Shown piece after piece: positions 17,197 to 26,600 of a stretch of 63,817 nt of DNA (within the stretch, counting starts at the first letter, position 1; the number at the start of each line of letters is the position of its first letter). The position numbers and the translations under genes were made by a program. The notes under the pieces are model-generated. The model had not been told where the DNA came from, made no database searches, and was given only the letters and a program-made list of their open reading frames with translations. The DNA comes from Chryseobacterium sp. JUb7 (GTDB taxonomy: Bacteria > Bacteroidota > Bacteroidia > Flavobacteriales > Weeksellaceae), in contig NZ_JANUFF010000018.1 in the NCBI RefSeq assembly GCF_024806495.1, positions 1 through 63,817 on the forward strand, in the 5' to 3' direction.

Positions 17197-20100
17197 TTAT
17201 GAATTTTTCAAAACTTCCTTAATGCCTTCCAACCCTTCACTGAACTGCGAAAGAAGCGCAATTACCTGTGCCATTCTATCACTTTCACCAAGACCTTTGA
17301 GCATCTTGTTTTTCACAAAAGTCTTTTTGATTTCTTCCCAACGTACCTCTTCTTCGGAATTCATAATATTCATTAATTCTTTTAGCTTTAGCATGTTAGA
17401 TTCTGCGCCGGTCGTCAACGTTTGAGATTCATTCTGATAATGATTCAAAACAATTTGAATAACTTCTTCACCTTTTAAAATAGGCTGAATCTGGGTAATC
17501 AGTTTATTCATATTTCGGTAAGAGCCCTGAAGTTTGAATGGCGGTTCGTTTCGGTATTCATCTGACATTGCGGCAGAAGCGATATACTGACTGTTTACTT
17601 TCAGTACAATATCACGAACCTTCATAGTATTTTCTAACACCTTTTTGAAATCTGCAATTTCGTTTGAACTGAAATTACCAAGCAAATCAATATTCGGATT
17701 GTCCGTTAAAACTGCATCATATAATCGGTACAGGTTTTCCATTCCGGGCTGGGTCAGTCGGGTCAGATAATCATTTGAAGTCAACGCATTTTCAATTAAA
17801 CTTAAATCAAATAATTCTGTTTTATTTCCCGAAATTTCACCCAAATTATAGGTATCAGAACGGTTGGCCAACATATCCGGAATTTTGAATTTCTCGCCAT
17901 TTTCGGTGTAAGGATTTCCTGCCATCACGAGACAAAAACGTTTAGACCTCAAATCATACGTTTTGCTTTCACCATTGTAAATTCCTTCAATTTTTCTCTG
18001 CCCGTCGGCAAGAGAAATGAATTTTTGCAAAAACTCAGGATTACAGTGTTGAATATCATCAAGATAAAGCATCACGTTGTCGCCCATTTCCAAAGCAAGA
18101 TTCAGTTTTTCGAGTTCCTGTCTTGCGCCTGCGTTTTTTGCTTCACTCGGGTCGGTCGAAACAATATCATGCCCAATCGAAGGTCCGTTGATTTTCATGA
18201 AAACCAAGCCCATTCTGTCCGCCATATATTCCATCAAGGTCGTTTTACCATAACCTGGCGGCGAAATCAGAAGCAGCATTCCCATTCTGTCGGTTCTTTT
18301 GTCATTTCCTACAGTTCCCAATTGTTTGGCAAGATTGGCCCCGATAAGAGGGAAATAAACATCACTAATCAACTTATTTCTTACAAATGAGCTCAAAACC
18401 TGAGATTTGAAGGTGTCTATTTTTAAAGATTTCTTCTTATCAGTAATCCATGTGGATTTTAATTCTTGCAATTGTTTGTATTTCAAAACAGTGACGTCGT
18501 TGAAATAACCAAGGCGAGAAGCAAATTCATAATAATTAAGTGTGTATTCTGTGTCTTTTTCTAATGATTTTAATCCTTTTAAAACCGCTTCATAAGCAAT
18601 CTGCTGAATATTTTTTTCGTTAAAATTCTGAGTGACCAAAAAAACAGCAACTTCCTGTCTGATGTTTTCTTCAATATTTAAATTTTTACTAAAAATAAAT
18701 GCCTGAAGCGCACTTTCAGCAATAGAGTAACATGCGGAAGGGTATTGATATAACGCTTCCAACTGATCTATAAACTCTAAATCTTTCCCTTTTTGCTTAA
18801 GATCCTCAAGGAAAGCTTGATATAAATTTCCTGCCTTTTCAGAAATAATAAAATTTTCTCTGTTTTCTCTTTTCAGGTAAATAGCAGCGTTTTCATAATT
18901 GATTTCAGTGAAAAAATTACCAATTTCAGCAAAAGCTTTAATTTCCGAAGATAATTCTTGAGTTAAATATTTAAAACCTTTTTCTGTCGTAAAAGATTGT
19001 GAAATTAAAGCAGCAACTTCAAACTGTTTTGTATAATATTCTTTTCTCTCATTATTTAAAAAACTCCAGAAAAGATGGGCAACAGAGCGCTCTTGTGGAG
19101 TAAACTGCATCAATCCCAATTCATTATGCATCTGCTGAAGCTTAGTGATAATAATTAAAGCATCCTCATCGTGAATACCTTTTACCAGGCCTTCTCCAAA
19201 ATGCTCAGTCAAAAATTGCTGAATAATAGTTCTATTTTGTTCTTCTGTAAGAATATTTTGATGGGTCGAAAAAATATTCCAAGCTAGATATTCAAAACGT
19301 TTTACCTTTTGATTTTCAGAGATATATTCCTGATTCCAAACGTCTTTATAATCGGAAAGAGTTTCAAAATTTAAAGGTTCGTAAAAACTTGTTCCTGTTA
19401 AATGATAATAATACTGTGCGTTTTTCAGAACCATCGTAAGGTCGAGTTTCTGTTGATTCACTGCAAATTTATAATCACCTAAAGCAATCACCTTGTCGCC
19501 GTCTACATAAATTTCCTTTTTATCTTTCAGCTTTCTTACAGATTCCTGTTGAGATGTTTTCAGTAAGGTCTGGATTTCTTCCGCTTTTGCAGAATCTTCC
19601 ATTTCCATGAGCTGTCGGGCCATGTCTCTCACTTTTTCCACCATCAAATCGGTCGCGAAATAACCATTAATTTCATTTTCGCTGTCGAAAGTTTCGGCTT
19701 TTGTCTGAACAGATTTTAAAATTCTTCGTGCAGAATCGGATAAATTTTGAGTACGCTTATTTCTGGATTCAGTAAGTTGAACTCTTTTATTTTGAAAATG
19801 ACCGTAAACTTCCTCTCTTTTTTCTTCTATTTTCTGAATAAATTCTTCAAAATCAACGAATTTTGTTTCCATATCTTCCAACTGAATAGAAAGTTTGGTA
19901 AGATATTCATCACATTTTTCCGGAGTCTGAGAAAGTTCTAAGAAATTGATAACCGATTGGTCAAACAACGTCATCTGAGCCTGAAAATCTGCAGACAATT
20001 CTTTCCCTGAAATTTCTCTTTTTCGTTTTGAAAGTTCAAGTCTTTCCTGATTCAATCTGGCAAAAATCAACGAAATATTTTCAATAATCTGTGTTGATTG

Positions 20101-22008
20101 AGACGTGTCTTCAATTTTAAGATTATTAACAATATCAACCAAAAGTTCCAACTGACCGGATAAATTGTTGATTTCTTCTTCAATCGTTTTAGAATCAATT
20201 GCTTTTTGAAGATTGACAATTTGGTCCGTAATATTTTCGGCTCTTTCCTGATAAGGCTGTAACGAATTTTCCTGAAGCAAAAAGCTTACACAAGCATTTG
20301 AAAGCTCTTCTGAACGTATTGCCAAAGATTTTTCTAAAGAATCTAATATGGTTAAATCTGCATATTTCAGTTCTCTCGCGCTTGTAATTTCGCCTCGTAA
20401 AGCACGAATTTGGGAGAGCATATCGATATATTCTGTCAGTTCAGAATAATGGATCCTCTTTGTATCATCAAGAATTTTCTTGCAAGATTCTTTGATTTTT
20501 TCAATGGCTTCTGCGGTATTCTTTTTCTGCTCAACAACCTTTTCATATTCATTGATAGCAGAATGGGCAATTTTCCTGATTTCTTTTAAAGGTTGATCGA
20601 GATGCTGTACTTCCTCTTCTCCCAAAAAGTAATACGCATCCATAATCGTTGTTGAAAGTTTTACAATATCATCGTAAAGTCCGCTGTATGAGTCTTTTTT
20701 GTTTAATAAAGTAATCAGTTCCTGACTTTCCGCCATTACTCTTACAATATCCTTGTTGCCGATTTTGTAGATTAAATTATCAGACTTTTCAGGATTTGCT
20801 TTCAGCTCTTTTGAATAAGGCGACTGCCAAATCTGGGCAAGATGATGTTTGGTCGTTTCTGTGCTTTCTCGGAGATAAATTAATCTTCCGTCATTTAAAA
20901 TCGTAAAACCACTGCATCGAATCGGTGTTTCGATGGTTTGAGTGATGATATTATAAGAAATTAGCTGATAATTATTGGTTTTATCATCGTAGAAAATATA
21001 CAGGAAATTTTCACCATTGGGCTCGGTTACAGTTTTTAGGTAATGAAGACGGTTCTGGTCTTGTGAAATTACCTTTAAACCTCCCGTTTGTAATGCGTAA
21101 CCATTTGAAAATAAAACGCCTTGACTTTCTGGAAGTAAAACGCCAGCATGTTTCAAAGCATCAACTCTGGAAACCGTTTTTTCTTTATGATTGTAAATGA
21201 AATAGCGCTCCGTTTCCTGATATGGTCGGATTTTAAATAAAACCAAATTTCCCAAATCACAGAAGTGAATTTCTGCATCATCGAGATTTTGGTCTTTATG
21301 TGTAACGTCCTCAGAATAAATACCTTTTCCTGTATCGGTGTTGTCTTCGATTTTAATGGTAATATCTCCTCCGATGGATTCAACGAAAACTTTATCGGCC
21401 AAAGAAACGTGCGGATATTTTCCGTTTCGTTGCATATCTCTGGTTGCTTTCGTCCATGTAAAGCCATGTTGAGGAGGGTAGGAGACTTCGGAAGCACTTC
21501 TGGAATCTACATATACCAACTGATTTTCCTTAATCAGCCATTTAAATGCTTTGATATCCGAGGTACTTTCAGAAAGCTGGAAAACCATATACAAATAGTT
21601 TTCTGTGAAATAAAAACGGGCAAAAAAGGTATTTCTGTAATATTTATAAAGATTTTTGAACTCATCAACGAAAATTTCATCATTGATTAAGGAGTAATCC
21701 TGTGGTTCAAAACGGTTATTATTAATTTTATGAATGGAAAATACATCGGTGATATTCACTTCACTCTGCATTCCCAAATGAGCATTGGAGCCGAAAATCA
21801 GAAGGTCATTGAACGAAAAAATATCTTTTGCTACACAATTGTGGTCGGTAGAAATTCTTTCATTGGCAATCAGAGAAAAATCGATACCGCCGAAAATACT
21901 TTTACGGCTGTCATTAAGCTTGTAAAGTTTTTCGACAAGGATATTTTTCTGCTCATTCAGACGGTTCTGAATAATTTCGTATATACCGGAATTAAGTTTT
22001 TCTGACAT
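17197..22008 (-). CDS. Large AAA ATPase, 'DNA repair ATPase' family, of the Psp/flotillin block
   Basis: 1603 aa. The first 400 residues are beta-rich with repeated short strand-turn phrases that suggest a propeller. About residues 480-900 are strongly coiled-coil (Glu/Lys/Leu-rich helices). The AAA domain follows around residue 1240, with SPPGYGKTT (Walker A, near 1251), MLYLDDIQH (Walker B, near 1313) and LVMAGNPYTE (sensor-1-like Asn). Databases usually label this family DNA repair ATPase, but I see no nuclease or DNA-binding motif. Its neighbours are a flotillin, an OB-fold membrane protein and PspA, so a membrane-remodelling or stress role fits better. The gaps on both sides contain repeats, so it may be transcribed separately. 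Confidence 0.75.
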   Translation of the reverse strand: MSEKLNSGIYEIIQNRLNEQKNILVEKLYKLNDSRKSIFGGIDFSLIANERISTDHNCVAKDIFSFNDLLIFGSNAHLGMQSEVNITDVFSIHKINNNRFEPQDYSLINDEIFVDEFKNLYKYYRNTFFARFYFTENYLYMVFQLSESTSDIKAFKWLIKENQLVYVDSRSASEVSYPPQHGFTWTKATRDMQRNGKYPHVSLADKVFVESIGGDITIKIEDNTDTGKGIYSEDVTHKDQNLDDAEIHFCDLGNLVLFKIRPYQETERYFIYNHKEKTVSRVDALKHAGVLLPESQGVLFSNGYALQTGGLKVISQDQNRLHYLKTVTEPNGENFLYIFYDDKTNNYQLISYNIITQTIETPIRCSGFTILNDGRLIYLRESTETTKHHLAQIWQSPYSKELKANPEKSDNLIYKIGNKDIVRVMAESQELITLLNKKDSYSGLYDDIVKLSTTIMDAYYFLGEEEVQHLDQPLKEIRKIAHSAINEYEKVVEQKKNTAEAIEKIKESCKKILDDTKRIHYSELTEYIDMLSQIRALRGEITSARELKYADLTILDSLEKSLAIRSEELSNACVSFLLQENSLQPYQERAENITDQIVNLQKAIDSKTIEEEINNLSGQLELLVDIVNNLKIEDTSQSTQIIENISLIFARLNQERLELSKRKREISGKELSADFQAQMTLFDQSVINFLELSQTPEKCDEYLTKLSIQLEDMETKFVDFEEFIQKIEEKREEVYGHFQNKRVQLTESRNKRTQNLSDSARRILKSVQTKAETFDSENEINGYFATDLMVEKVRDMARQLMEMEDSAKAEEIQTLLKTSQQESVRKLKDKKEIYVDGDKVIALGDYKFAVNQQKLDLTMVLKNAQYYYHLTGTSFYEPLNFETLSDYKDVWNQEYISENQKVKRFEYLAWNIFSTHQNILTEEQNRTIIQQFLTEHFGEGLVKGIHDEDALIIITKLQQMHNELGLMQFTPQERSVAHLFWSFLNNERKEYYTKQFEVAALISQSFTTEKGFKYLTQELSSEIKAFAEIGNFFTEINYENAAIYLKRENRENFIISEKAGNLYQAFLEDLKQKGKDLEFIDQLEALYQYPSACYSIAESALQAFIFSKNLNIEENIRQEVAVFLVTQNFNEKNIQQIAYEAVLKGLKSLEKDTEYTLNYYEFASRLGYFNDVTVLKYKQLQELKSTWITDKKKSLKIDTFKSQVLSSFVRNKLISDVYFPLIGANLAKQLGTVGNDKRTDRMGMLLLISPPGYGKTTLMEYMADRMGLVFMKINGPSIGHDIVSTDPSEAKNAGARQELEKLNLALEMGDNVMLYLDDIQHCNPEFLQKFISLADGQRKIEGIYNGESKTYDLRSKRFCLVMAGNPYTENGEKFKIPDMLANRSDTYNLGEISGNKTELFDLSLIENALTSNDYLTRLTQPGMENLYRLYDAVLTDNPNIDLLGNFSSNEIADFKKVLENTMKVRDIVLKVNSQYIASAAMSDEYRNEPPFKLQGSYRNMNKLITQIQPILKGEEVIQIVLNHYQNESQTLTTGAESNMLKLKELMNIMNSEEEVRWEEIKKTFVKNKMLKGLGESDRMAQVIALLSQFSEGLEGIKEVLKNS

Positions 22009-22055
22009 AATTTTGGTTTAAATAGTTTATAAACCTGTTTTTTTAGGTTGGTAAT

Positions 22056-22207
22056 CGCAAAGGCGCAAAGTTTTTTAATAATATTTCAATCATTAAGACA
22101 CAAGGATTTTATCTTCGATAAAATTAATATCGTCTTACTTCGAAAATCTTTGATTTTCTTGTGGCTTAAAAACGTTTTTAAGGTTTAAAAATCTTTGAGC
22201 CTTTGCG
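22056..22207. repeat. Long-range inverted repeat in the ATPase-flotillin gap
   Basis: Left arm CGCAAAGGCGCAAAG plus TTTTTTAA (22056-22078) is nearly the reverse complement of the right arm (22185-22207, TTAAAAATC then TTTGAGCCTTTGCG). A smaller hairpin, CGAAAATC / GATTTTC, lies between them. The element takes up most of the 332-nt gap (22009-22340), in which I see no other feature. Confidence 0.6.
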
Positions 22208-22340
22208 TTTTTTCAACAAAAATTTAGTTTAAGCAAGTTCATATTTTGTTAAAAAAACTCCCAAAGTTTTCACGAAAAGTCGCTAAAACAATGAGAGTTT
22301 TACTGATGTTTATGTTGAGTTCAATGGTTCAGAAAACTGA

Positions 22341-24350
22341 TTATTTCAACGGTTTGTTTTCAACTCCTAAATGTTTTGCCATATCGAGTGCTTTACCCAG
22401 AATTCCTTTTTCGTTCTGGTCTGCAACACCGTTTAATTTAAATATCAATGAAGCGATGCTCATGTTTTTGATATCTTCGGATGAAATGTTGTATTTATTC
22501 ACCATTCCCATCACTTTGCTGATGATATTTTCGTCACCGCTCAGTAAATTTTCCTTTAGCAACTGTGCATTTTCACTGTGGCTGATGAATTTATCCAGTC
22601 CTTTTCCTGCAGAAACCTGACGAACTACATTGTCGAAGAACGTGTTGTCTCCACCAACGATATCGATATTTGCAGATTTGAATGCTTCCGCTAAAACTAA
22701 CGATTGTGCTTCTGCAATATCTTTCTGAATAGAAATTTGAGCCAGTTCCACTTCTTTTTCTTTCGCCAATGTCAAACGGAATTCTTCGTGATCTTTTCCT
22801 GCTTCGTTCAATTTCTTCATTGCTTCAGCTTTTTCGGTGATACCTGCTGCTTCAGCCAATGCCTTTTCTTTAATCACTTCCGCCTGAGCAATTCCTTCTT
22901 TTCTGATGGCCTCTGCTTTTTTCTCGATAACGATCGCTTCTACAATACCTTGTCTTTCTGCAACATCAGCTTTTGCCTGCATTACCTGAGCTTCAGATAA
23001 GCCAACTGTTGCTTCTTCTTTAGCTTTGGCATCGGCGATGATTTTACGAGCTTCTGCTTCTTTCTCTGCAGCATCTCTCTTAGCTTGAGCTTCAATTACG
23101 TATTTCTGAGCATCTTTTTCTGCTGCCAGTTTACGCGATTCTGCAGCTTTTGTTTCTTCGATTAATTTTTTCTCGGCTTCCTGAGTCGCCATTGTGATTT
23201 CTACCTGCTTGTTTCTTTCTGCGGTTTTGAATGCTTCTAAATCCTTGATTCCCTGCTGTTCTTCCACAACGGTTTTTTCCATTGTCAATCTTTCGCGGAT
23301 CGCATCCTGAATGGTTTTCTTTTCTAATTCAATGGCTTTTTCTTTTTCAATTTGTGCCAATGAGACGATTCTTTCTCTTTCTGTTGCTTCCAATGCTTTG
23401 TCTTTCAAAACTCTTTCAGTTTCAACAAGATCTGCACGCTCTTTATTTTTTGCAGCAATAACGACCTGACGAAGTTTATTTTCTTCTGCAATCTGTAATT
23501 TTTCTTCTGTGGCGATTCTTACCGTTTCATATTTTAAACGCTCTTCTTCTTCAACTTTTAGAATTTCAGCATTTTCACGGGCTTTGATATTGGCAACTTC
23601 TCTTTTTTGGGATTCTTCTTTTTCGGCTAATTGTTTTTCCAGTTCAAGAATCGCTTCACGGGCTTCAACATTCTGTTTAGTGATGGTTTTTTCCTCATCT
23701 CTGCGAACCTGATTTGCTTTAATATTTTGATTAGCCGTTAATTCTGTGATTTTTTTAATACCCTCTGAATCTAAGATATTGTCTTTGTCTAATTTATCGA
23801 TGGAAGTCTGTTCAAGGTAATCGATCGCACAGTCGTCCAGAACGTAGCCGTTTAAGTCAGTTCCGATGATATCTAAAATTTCCTGACGAAACTCGCTTCT
23901 TGCTTCATATAATTCTGTGAAATCGAATTTTTTACCGACTGTTTTTAAGGCTTCTGAAAATTTAGCTTCAAAAAGTTCTCTTAAAGTATTGGTATCTGAA
24001 GCTCTTTGGCATCCGATGGTTTGTCCAACATTAATAATATCATCCACCGATTTATTGACTCTGATGAAAAAAGCCACCTGAATGTCGGCTCTCATATTGT
24101 CTTTACAGATCAATCCTGCTTTTCCTTCTCTTGATATTTCCAATTTTTTTACAGAAATATCCATAGATTCCATACGATGGATGATCGGGATTACAATTCC
24201 TGCATTGAAAAATACTTTCGTTCCTCCGTAACCTGTCCTGAGAATCACAATTCCCTGAACCGTCTTTTTGTACATTGACAACACCCAAAAGATGAGTCCG
24301 ACAGTAGCGATTACGATTACAATAATTCCAACAATTAAAGGTATATTCAT
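22341..24350 (-). CDS. Flotillin / SPFH protein, YqiK-like
   Basis: 669 aa. One N-terminal membrane helix (VGIIVIVIATVGLIFWVL) is followed by a band-7/SPFH domain (about residues 30-210; GYGGTKVFFNAGIVIPIIHR and LEISREGKAGLI) and a long Ala/Glu/Lys coiled coil (about 210-520) with the flotillin-type EAEKKLI, KDAQKYVIEAQAKRDAAEKE and ADVAERQGIVEA phrases. The C-terminal 130 residues are helical. Flotillins oligomerise on the inner membrane and organise lipid-protein microdomains. It pairs with a NfeD/YqiJ-like gene upstream, as yqiJ-yqiK do in E. coli, though 351 nt with a repeat separate them here. Length and domains are normal. Confidence 0.88.
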   Translation of the reverse strand: MNIPLIVGIIVIVIATVGLIFWVLSMYKKTVQGIVILRTGYGGTKVFFNAGIVIPIIHRMESMDISVKKLEISREGKAGLICKDNMRADIQVAFFIRVNKSVDDIINVGQTIGCQRASDTNTLRELFEAKFSEALKTVGKKFDFTELYEARSEFRQEILDIIGTDLNGYVLDDCAIDYLEQTSIDKLDKDNILDSEGIKKITELTANQNIKANQVRRDEEKTITKQNVEAREAILELEKQLAEKEESQKREVANIKARENAEILKVEEEERLKYETVRIATEEKLQIAEENKLRQVVIAAKNKERADLVETERVLKDKALEATERERIVSLAQIEKEKAIELEKKTIQDAIRERLTMEKTVVEEQQGIKDLEAFKTAERNKQVEITMATQEAEKKLIEETKAAESRKLAAEKDAQKYVIEAQAKRDAAEKEAEARKIIADAKAKEEATVGLSEAQVMQAKADVAERQGIVEAIVIEKKAEAIRKEGIAQAEVIKEKALAEAAGITEKAEAMKKLNEAGKDHEEFRLTLAKEKEVELAQISIQKDIAEAQSLVLAEAFKSANIDIVGGDNTFFDNVVRQVSAGKGLDKFISHSENAQLLKENLLSGDENIISKVMGMVNKYNISSEDIKNMSIASLIFKLNGVADQNEKGILGKALDMAKHLGVENKPLK

Positions 24351-24439
24351 AAGTTTAATAGTTTATATGTTAAAAATGTGTTTTTTTAAGAGCTTGTTTA
24401 AATTAAAATTTTATAATTCTGTTAATTTTTTTAATGCAA

Positions 24440-24538
24440 AGTTTTACTTCAACTTTACCCATTATTTTTAGAAAGCAAAAGCAAATAAAATTGGCTTTGC
24501 GAAGCTTGAAAATACAGCTTCATCAAATTAACTTGTTG
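24440..24538. repeat. Dispersed intergenic repeat, copy B (inverted)
   Basis: Reverse complement of the element at 13488-13586, agreeing at roughly four positions in five by eye, including CATTATTTTTAGAAAGCAAA and GCGAAGCTTGAAAA. It lies in the 351-nt gap 24351-24701 between the flotillin and OB-fold genes. The rest of that gap holds nothing I can name. Confidence 0.65.
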
Positions 24539-24701
24539 ATTCTTCTTTGCTCACTTAAATAAGTAAGTCTTTAAATAAAATCTCTGCGTCAAAAAATGAA
24601 TAATGTTTTTAATAATTAATCAAGTCTAAACAGTCTCTAAGTGAAAAATGATAAAATATGGTCGAGGATAATGATAAAGAGAGTGAACATGGTTTTTAGT
24701 T

Positions 24702-25355
24702 TTAAAAATTAAAACCAGTATCTACGACGTAAAATTTTCTGTTCGGTTCTTCATCTACAATCATCACTCGCATTCCGTGTTCCAGTTTTTTTCCATCCTT
24801 GCTTTTTACCATCAGTGTCATGGGATCGCTCCCGATGAAAACTTCCATCATCCCGATTTTATTTCCTTCGATGCTTGATTTCAATCTGCCTTCTCTCCCC
24901 AAAAAATCGTGAGATCTTTCTCCTTTATGATTAATTTCTTTAAAGAAAGGATTTAATGGTTTTAAAATAATTTTAGTTAAAATTAAACTGCCAATCAGCA
25001 ACGGAACTACCATCAATGCTTCTGCCCAATTCGGCAACGGAAGAAAAACATTGAGATAAATAGAACCCAGCCACGTCAGCAAAAGAACAAGCGTAAGGAA
25101 ATACGTCATCGGAACAATATCCAGATTCAGAAATTTCAGAAAATGTGCCCAAGCTGAAGGATCGTTTGAGATATGAACATGTCCGTCCGGAGCGTCTATG
25201 TCCAAATCCGCATCTACATCAGAATCTATTCCGACATCGATATCCAATCCTGTAAGCATTGTAAATACCCAGTAAATTACCGATAGCGCTAAAAGCACAC
25301 TCAAAACCGTATTTACCGGAGAAAAAGCAATATTTAAAAATTCCTGAAAGGTCAT
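24702..25355 (-). CDS. NfeD/YqiJ-like membrane protein with C-terminal OB fold
   Basis: 217 aa. Three hydrophobic segments (near residues 17-36, 80-105 and 112-135) surround a short, very acidic loop (DVGIDSDVDADLDIDAPDG). The C-terminal 70 residues are beta-rich with DFLGREGRLKSS, GMMEVFIGSDPMTLMVKS and VMIVDEEPNRKFYVVD, as expected for an NfeD-type OB fold. Proteins of this kind are the membrane partners of flotillins. It ends upstream of the flotillin gene and begins 3 nt after the pspA stop, so it belongs to the psp operon. Confidence 0.78.
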   Translation of the reverse strand: MTFQEFLNIAFSPVNTVLSVLLALSVIYWVFTMLTGLDIDVGIDSDVDADLDIDAPDGHVHISNDPSAWAHFLKFLNLDIVPMTYFLTLVLLLTWLGSIYLNVFLPLPNWAEALMVVPLLIGSLILTKIILKPLNPFFKEINHKGERSHDFLGREGRLKSSIEGNKIGMMEVFIGSDPMTLMVKSKDGKKLEHGMRVMIVDEEPNRKFYVVDTGFNF

Positions 25356-25358
25356 TTT

Positions 25359-26060
25359 TTACCCTTTTTTTAATGATTCTTTTAATTTCTGTAAAGCATC
25401 TCCTGCTTCTGTATCTTCATTTTTCAATAAAGCATCAATTTCTTCATCGACAGATTTTCCTGTTTTTGAAATCTCGAGATAAGCCTCTGCCTCGGCTTCC
25501 TGCTGAATAACTCTTTCTTTCAGCTTTTCCAGCATACTTACCGTTCCGTCTGTGTCAATCTGTGTCATTTTCTGATTGATGTCTCTCGTTGCTTCACTCA
25601 CCTGAACTCTGGCTTTTAAAGTTTTCAGTTCGGTTTCCCATTTAGAAATGCTGGATTTCAGATAATCGATATTTCCCTGCATTTTGTCGCATTCTCCGTG
25701 AATTTTTTCGGATTCGGCTTTTAGAACATTTACATTTTCCTCTGCCGCAGCTTGTTTTTTTAAAGCTTCTTTAGCTAGTCTGTCCGCTTCTGCGGTATCA
25801 ACTTCTCCTTTTTCTGCTTTCTGAACCAAAAGGACTGCCTTTTTGTAGTATTCTTTTGCTGTTAATTCTTCAGTTTCTGCTTCATTTTTCTTGCGAATCG
25901 ACAATGCTTTTAATTGAGCCAATGCTTCGATTTTTTCGGCAAGCTGTTCTTTCATTTCTCTGATTCCCTGTTCTGTCAGTTTGATAGGGTCTTCAAAATC
26001 TTCGATTGCAGAGTGAAGTTCTGCCTTTCCTATATGTAATAATCGTTTGAAAATGTTCAT
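25359..26060 (-). CDS. pspA: PspA/IM30 family membrane-stress protein
   Basis: 233 aa, almost entirely helical. The N-terminus (MNIFKRLLHIGKAELHSAIEDFEDPIKLTEQGIREM, split here as MNIFKRLLHIGKAELHS and FEDPIKLTEQ) is the typical PspA amphipathic helix and start of helix 1. A long coiled coil full of Glu, Lys and Ala follows (LAQLKALSIRKKNEAE, SKWETELKTLKARVQVSEA). PspA binds stressed inner membrane and assembles ESCRT-III-like scaffolds. It lies 20 nt after the Tir/YbjN-like gene and 3 nt before the OB-fold membrane gene. No PspB, PspC or PspF is nearby; the divergent XRE protein is the likely regulator. Confidence 0.88.
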   Translation of the reverse strand: MNIFKRLLHIGKAELHSAIEDFEDPIKLTEQGIREMKEQLAEKIEALAQLKALSIRKKNEAETEELTAKEYYKKAVLLVQKAEKGEVDTAEADRLAKEALKKQAAAEENVNVLKAESEKIHGECDKMQGNIDYLKSSISKWETELKTLKARVQVSEATRDINQKMTQIDTDGTVSMLEKLKERVIQQEAEAEAYLEISKTGKSVDEEIDALLKNEDTEAGDALQKLKESLKKG

Positions 26061-26080
26061 TTTAAATGTTTTTTGTGAAA

Positions 26081-26476
26081 TTATTTACTCATTTCAATCA
26101 TTTCATGGGTAAATTCTCCTACAAGAATCCCTAAAGAATTGATAGAAGCCATTAATTCGTTCTGCGCCATATTATCCGTGGGAAGCGTGTCTCTGAAAAT
26201 TACACGTTTTCCTGTATTGTCAAGGGCAAAAGCACCGTGTACAATGTCTCTGTTTTTCTGGAGAAGGGTTTTGTAAATTTTCTCGCTCGGATTTTTAACT
26301 TCAAAAAGAAATTGTTCCATAATAAGGATAGAATCCGAAACGATAAGAATCATGTTTTTTATTCCGTGGGTTTCTTTTTCTATAATGAGAATTCTGCGGG
26401 CCTCATCATCCAGTGTGATATTAAACCCACTATCCAACAGCCATTCTTTAACAGTTCTAAATATTTGGTTTTTCAT
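26081..26476 (-). CDS. Tir-chaperone/YbjN-like small protein of the psp operon
   Basis: 131 aa from the ATG at 26476; a TTG two codons earlier is less likely. Alternating helix and strand (VKEWLLDSGFNITLDDEARRI split as VKEWLLDSGF and ITLDDEARRILII, LILIVSDSILIMEQFLFEV-like strands, then KNRDIVHGAFALD and VIFRDTLP) are like the CesT/Tir-chaperone and YbjN fold, proteins that bind other proteins as dimers. No signal or membrane segment. It is the first gene of the operon; the promoter ends about 35 nt upstream. In other bacteria such proteins are known contextual partners of PspA. The precise substrate is unknown. Confidence 0.65.
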   Translation of the reverse strand: MKNQIFRTVKEWLLDSGFNITLDDEARRILIIEKETHGIKNMILIVSDSILIMEQFLFEVKNPSEKIYKTLLQKNRDIVHGAFALDNTGKRVIFRDTLPTDNMAQNELMASINSLGILVGEFTHEMIEMSK

Positions 26477-26511
26477 AAGCAATCACGTAGTGTTTTCTAA
26501 TTTTAGTTTCA

Positions 26512-26543
26512 CAAATATAGAATAAATATTTGCAAAATGCAAA
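26512..26543 (-). promoter_or_regulatory. psp operon promoter
   Basis: On the minus strand TTTG (26543-26540) and TATATTTG (26519-26512) are 20 nt apart, a full match to the Bacteroidota consensus. The -33 box lies within the palindrome at 26524-26548. Confidence 0.65.
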
Positions 26544-26548
26544 TATTT
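26524..26548. promoter_or_regulatory. Palindromic operator between psp operon and xre gene
   Basis: AAATATTTGCA (26524-26534), 3 nt, then its exact reverse complement TGCAAATATTT (26538-26548). A further partial copy, ATATTTGCA, lies at 26577-26585 in the -7 box of the divergent xre gene (TATATTTG, 26576-26583). This arrangement suggests that the XRE protein represses both directions. Confidence 0.6.
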
Positions 26549-26600
26549 TTAGCAATTAATCTGATGGAATTAGCTTATATTTGCAAAAAAGATTAGACTA

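Noticed and set aside
13629..22008. SNF2 helicase and large AAA ATPase as an antiphage defence system
   Set aside because: No nuclease, methyltransferase or sensor gene is linked, and the AAA gene sits with PspA and flotillin genes. The evidence favours membrane stress and a solitary helicase.
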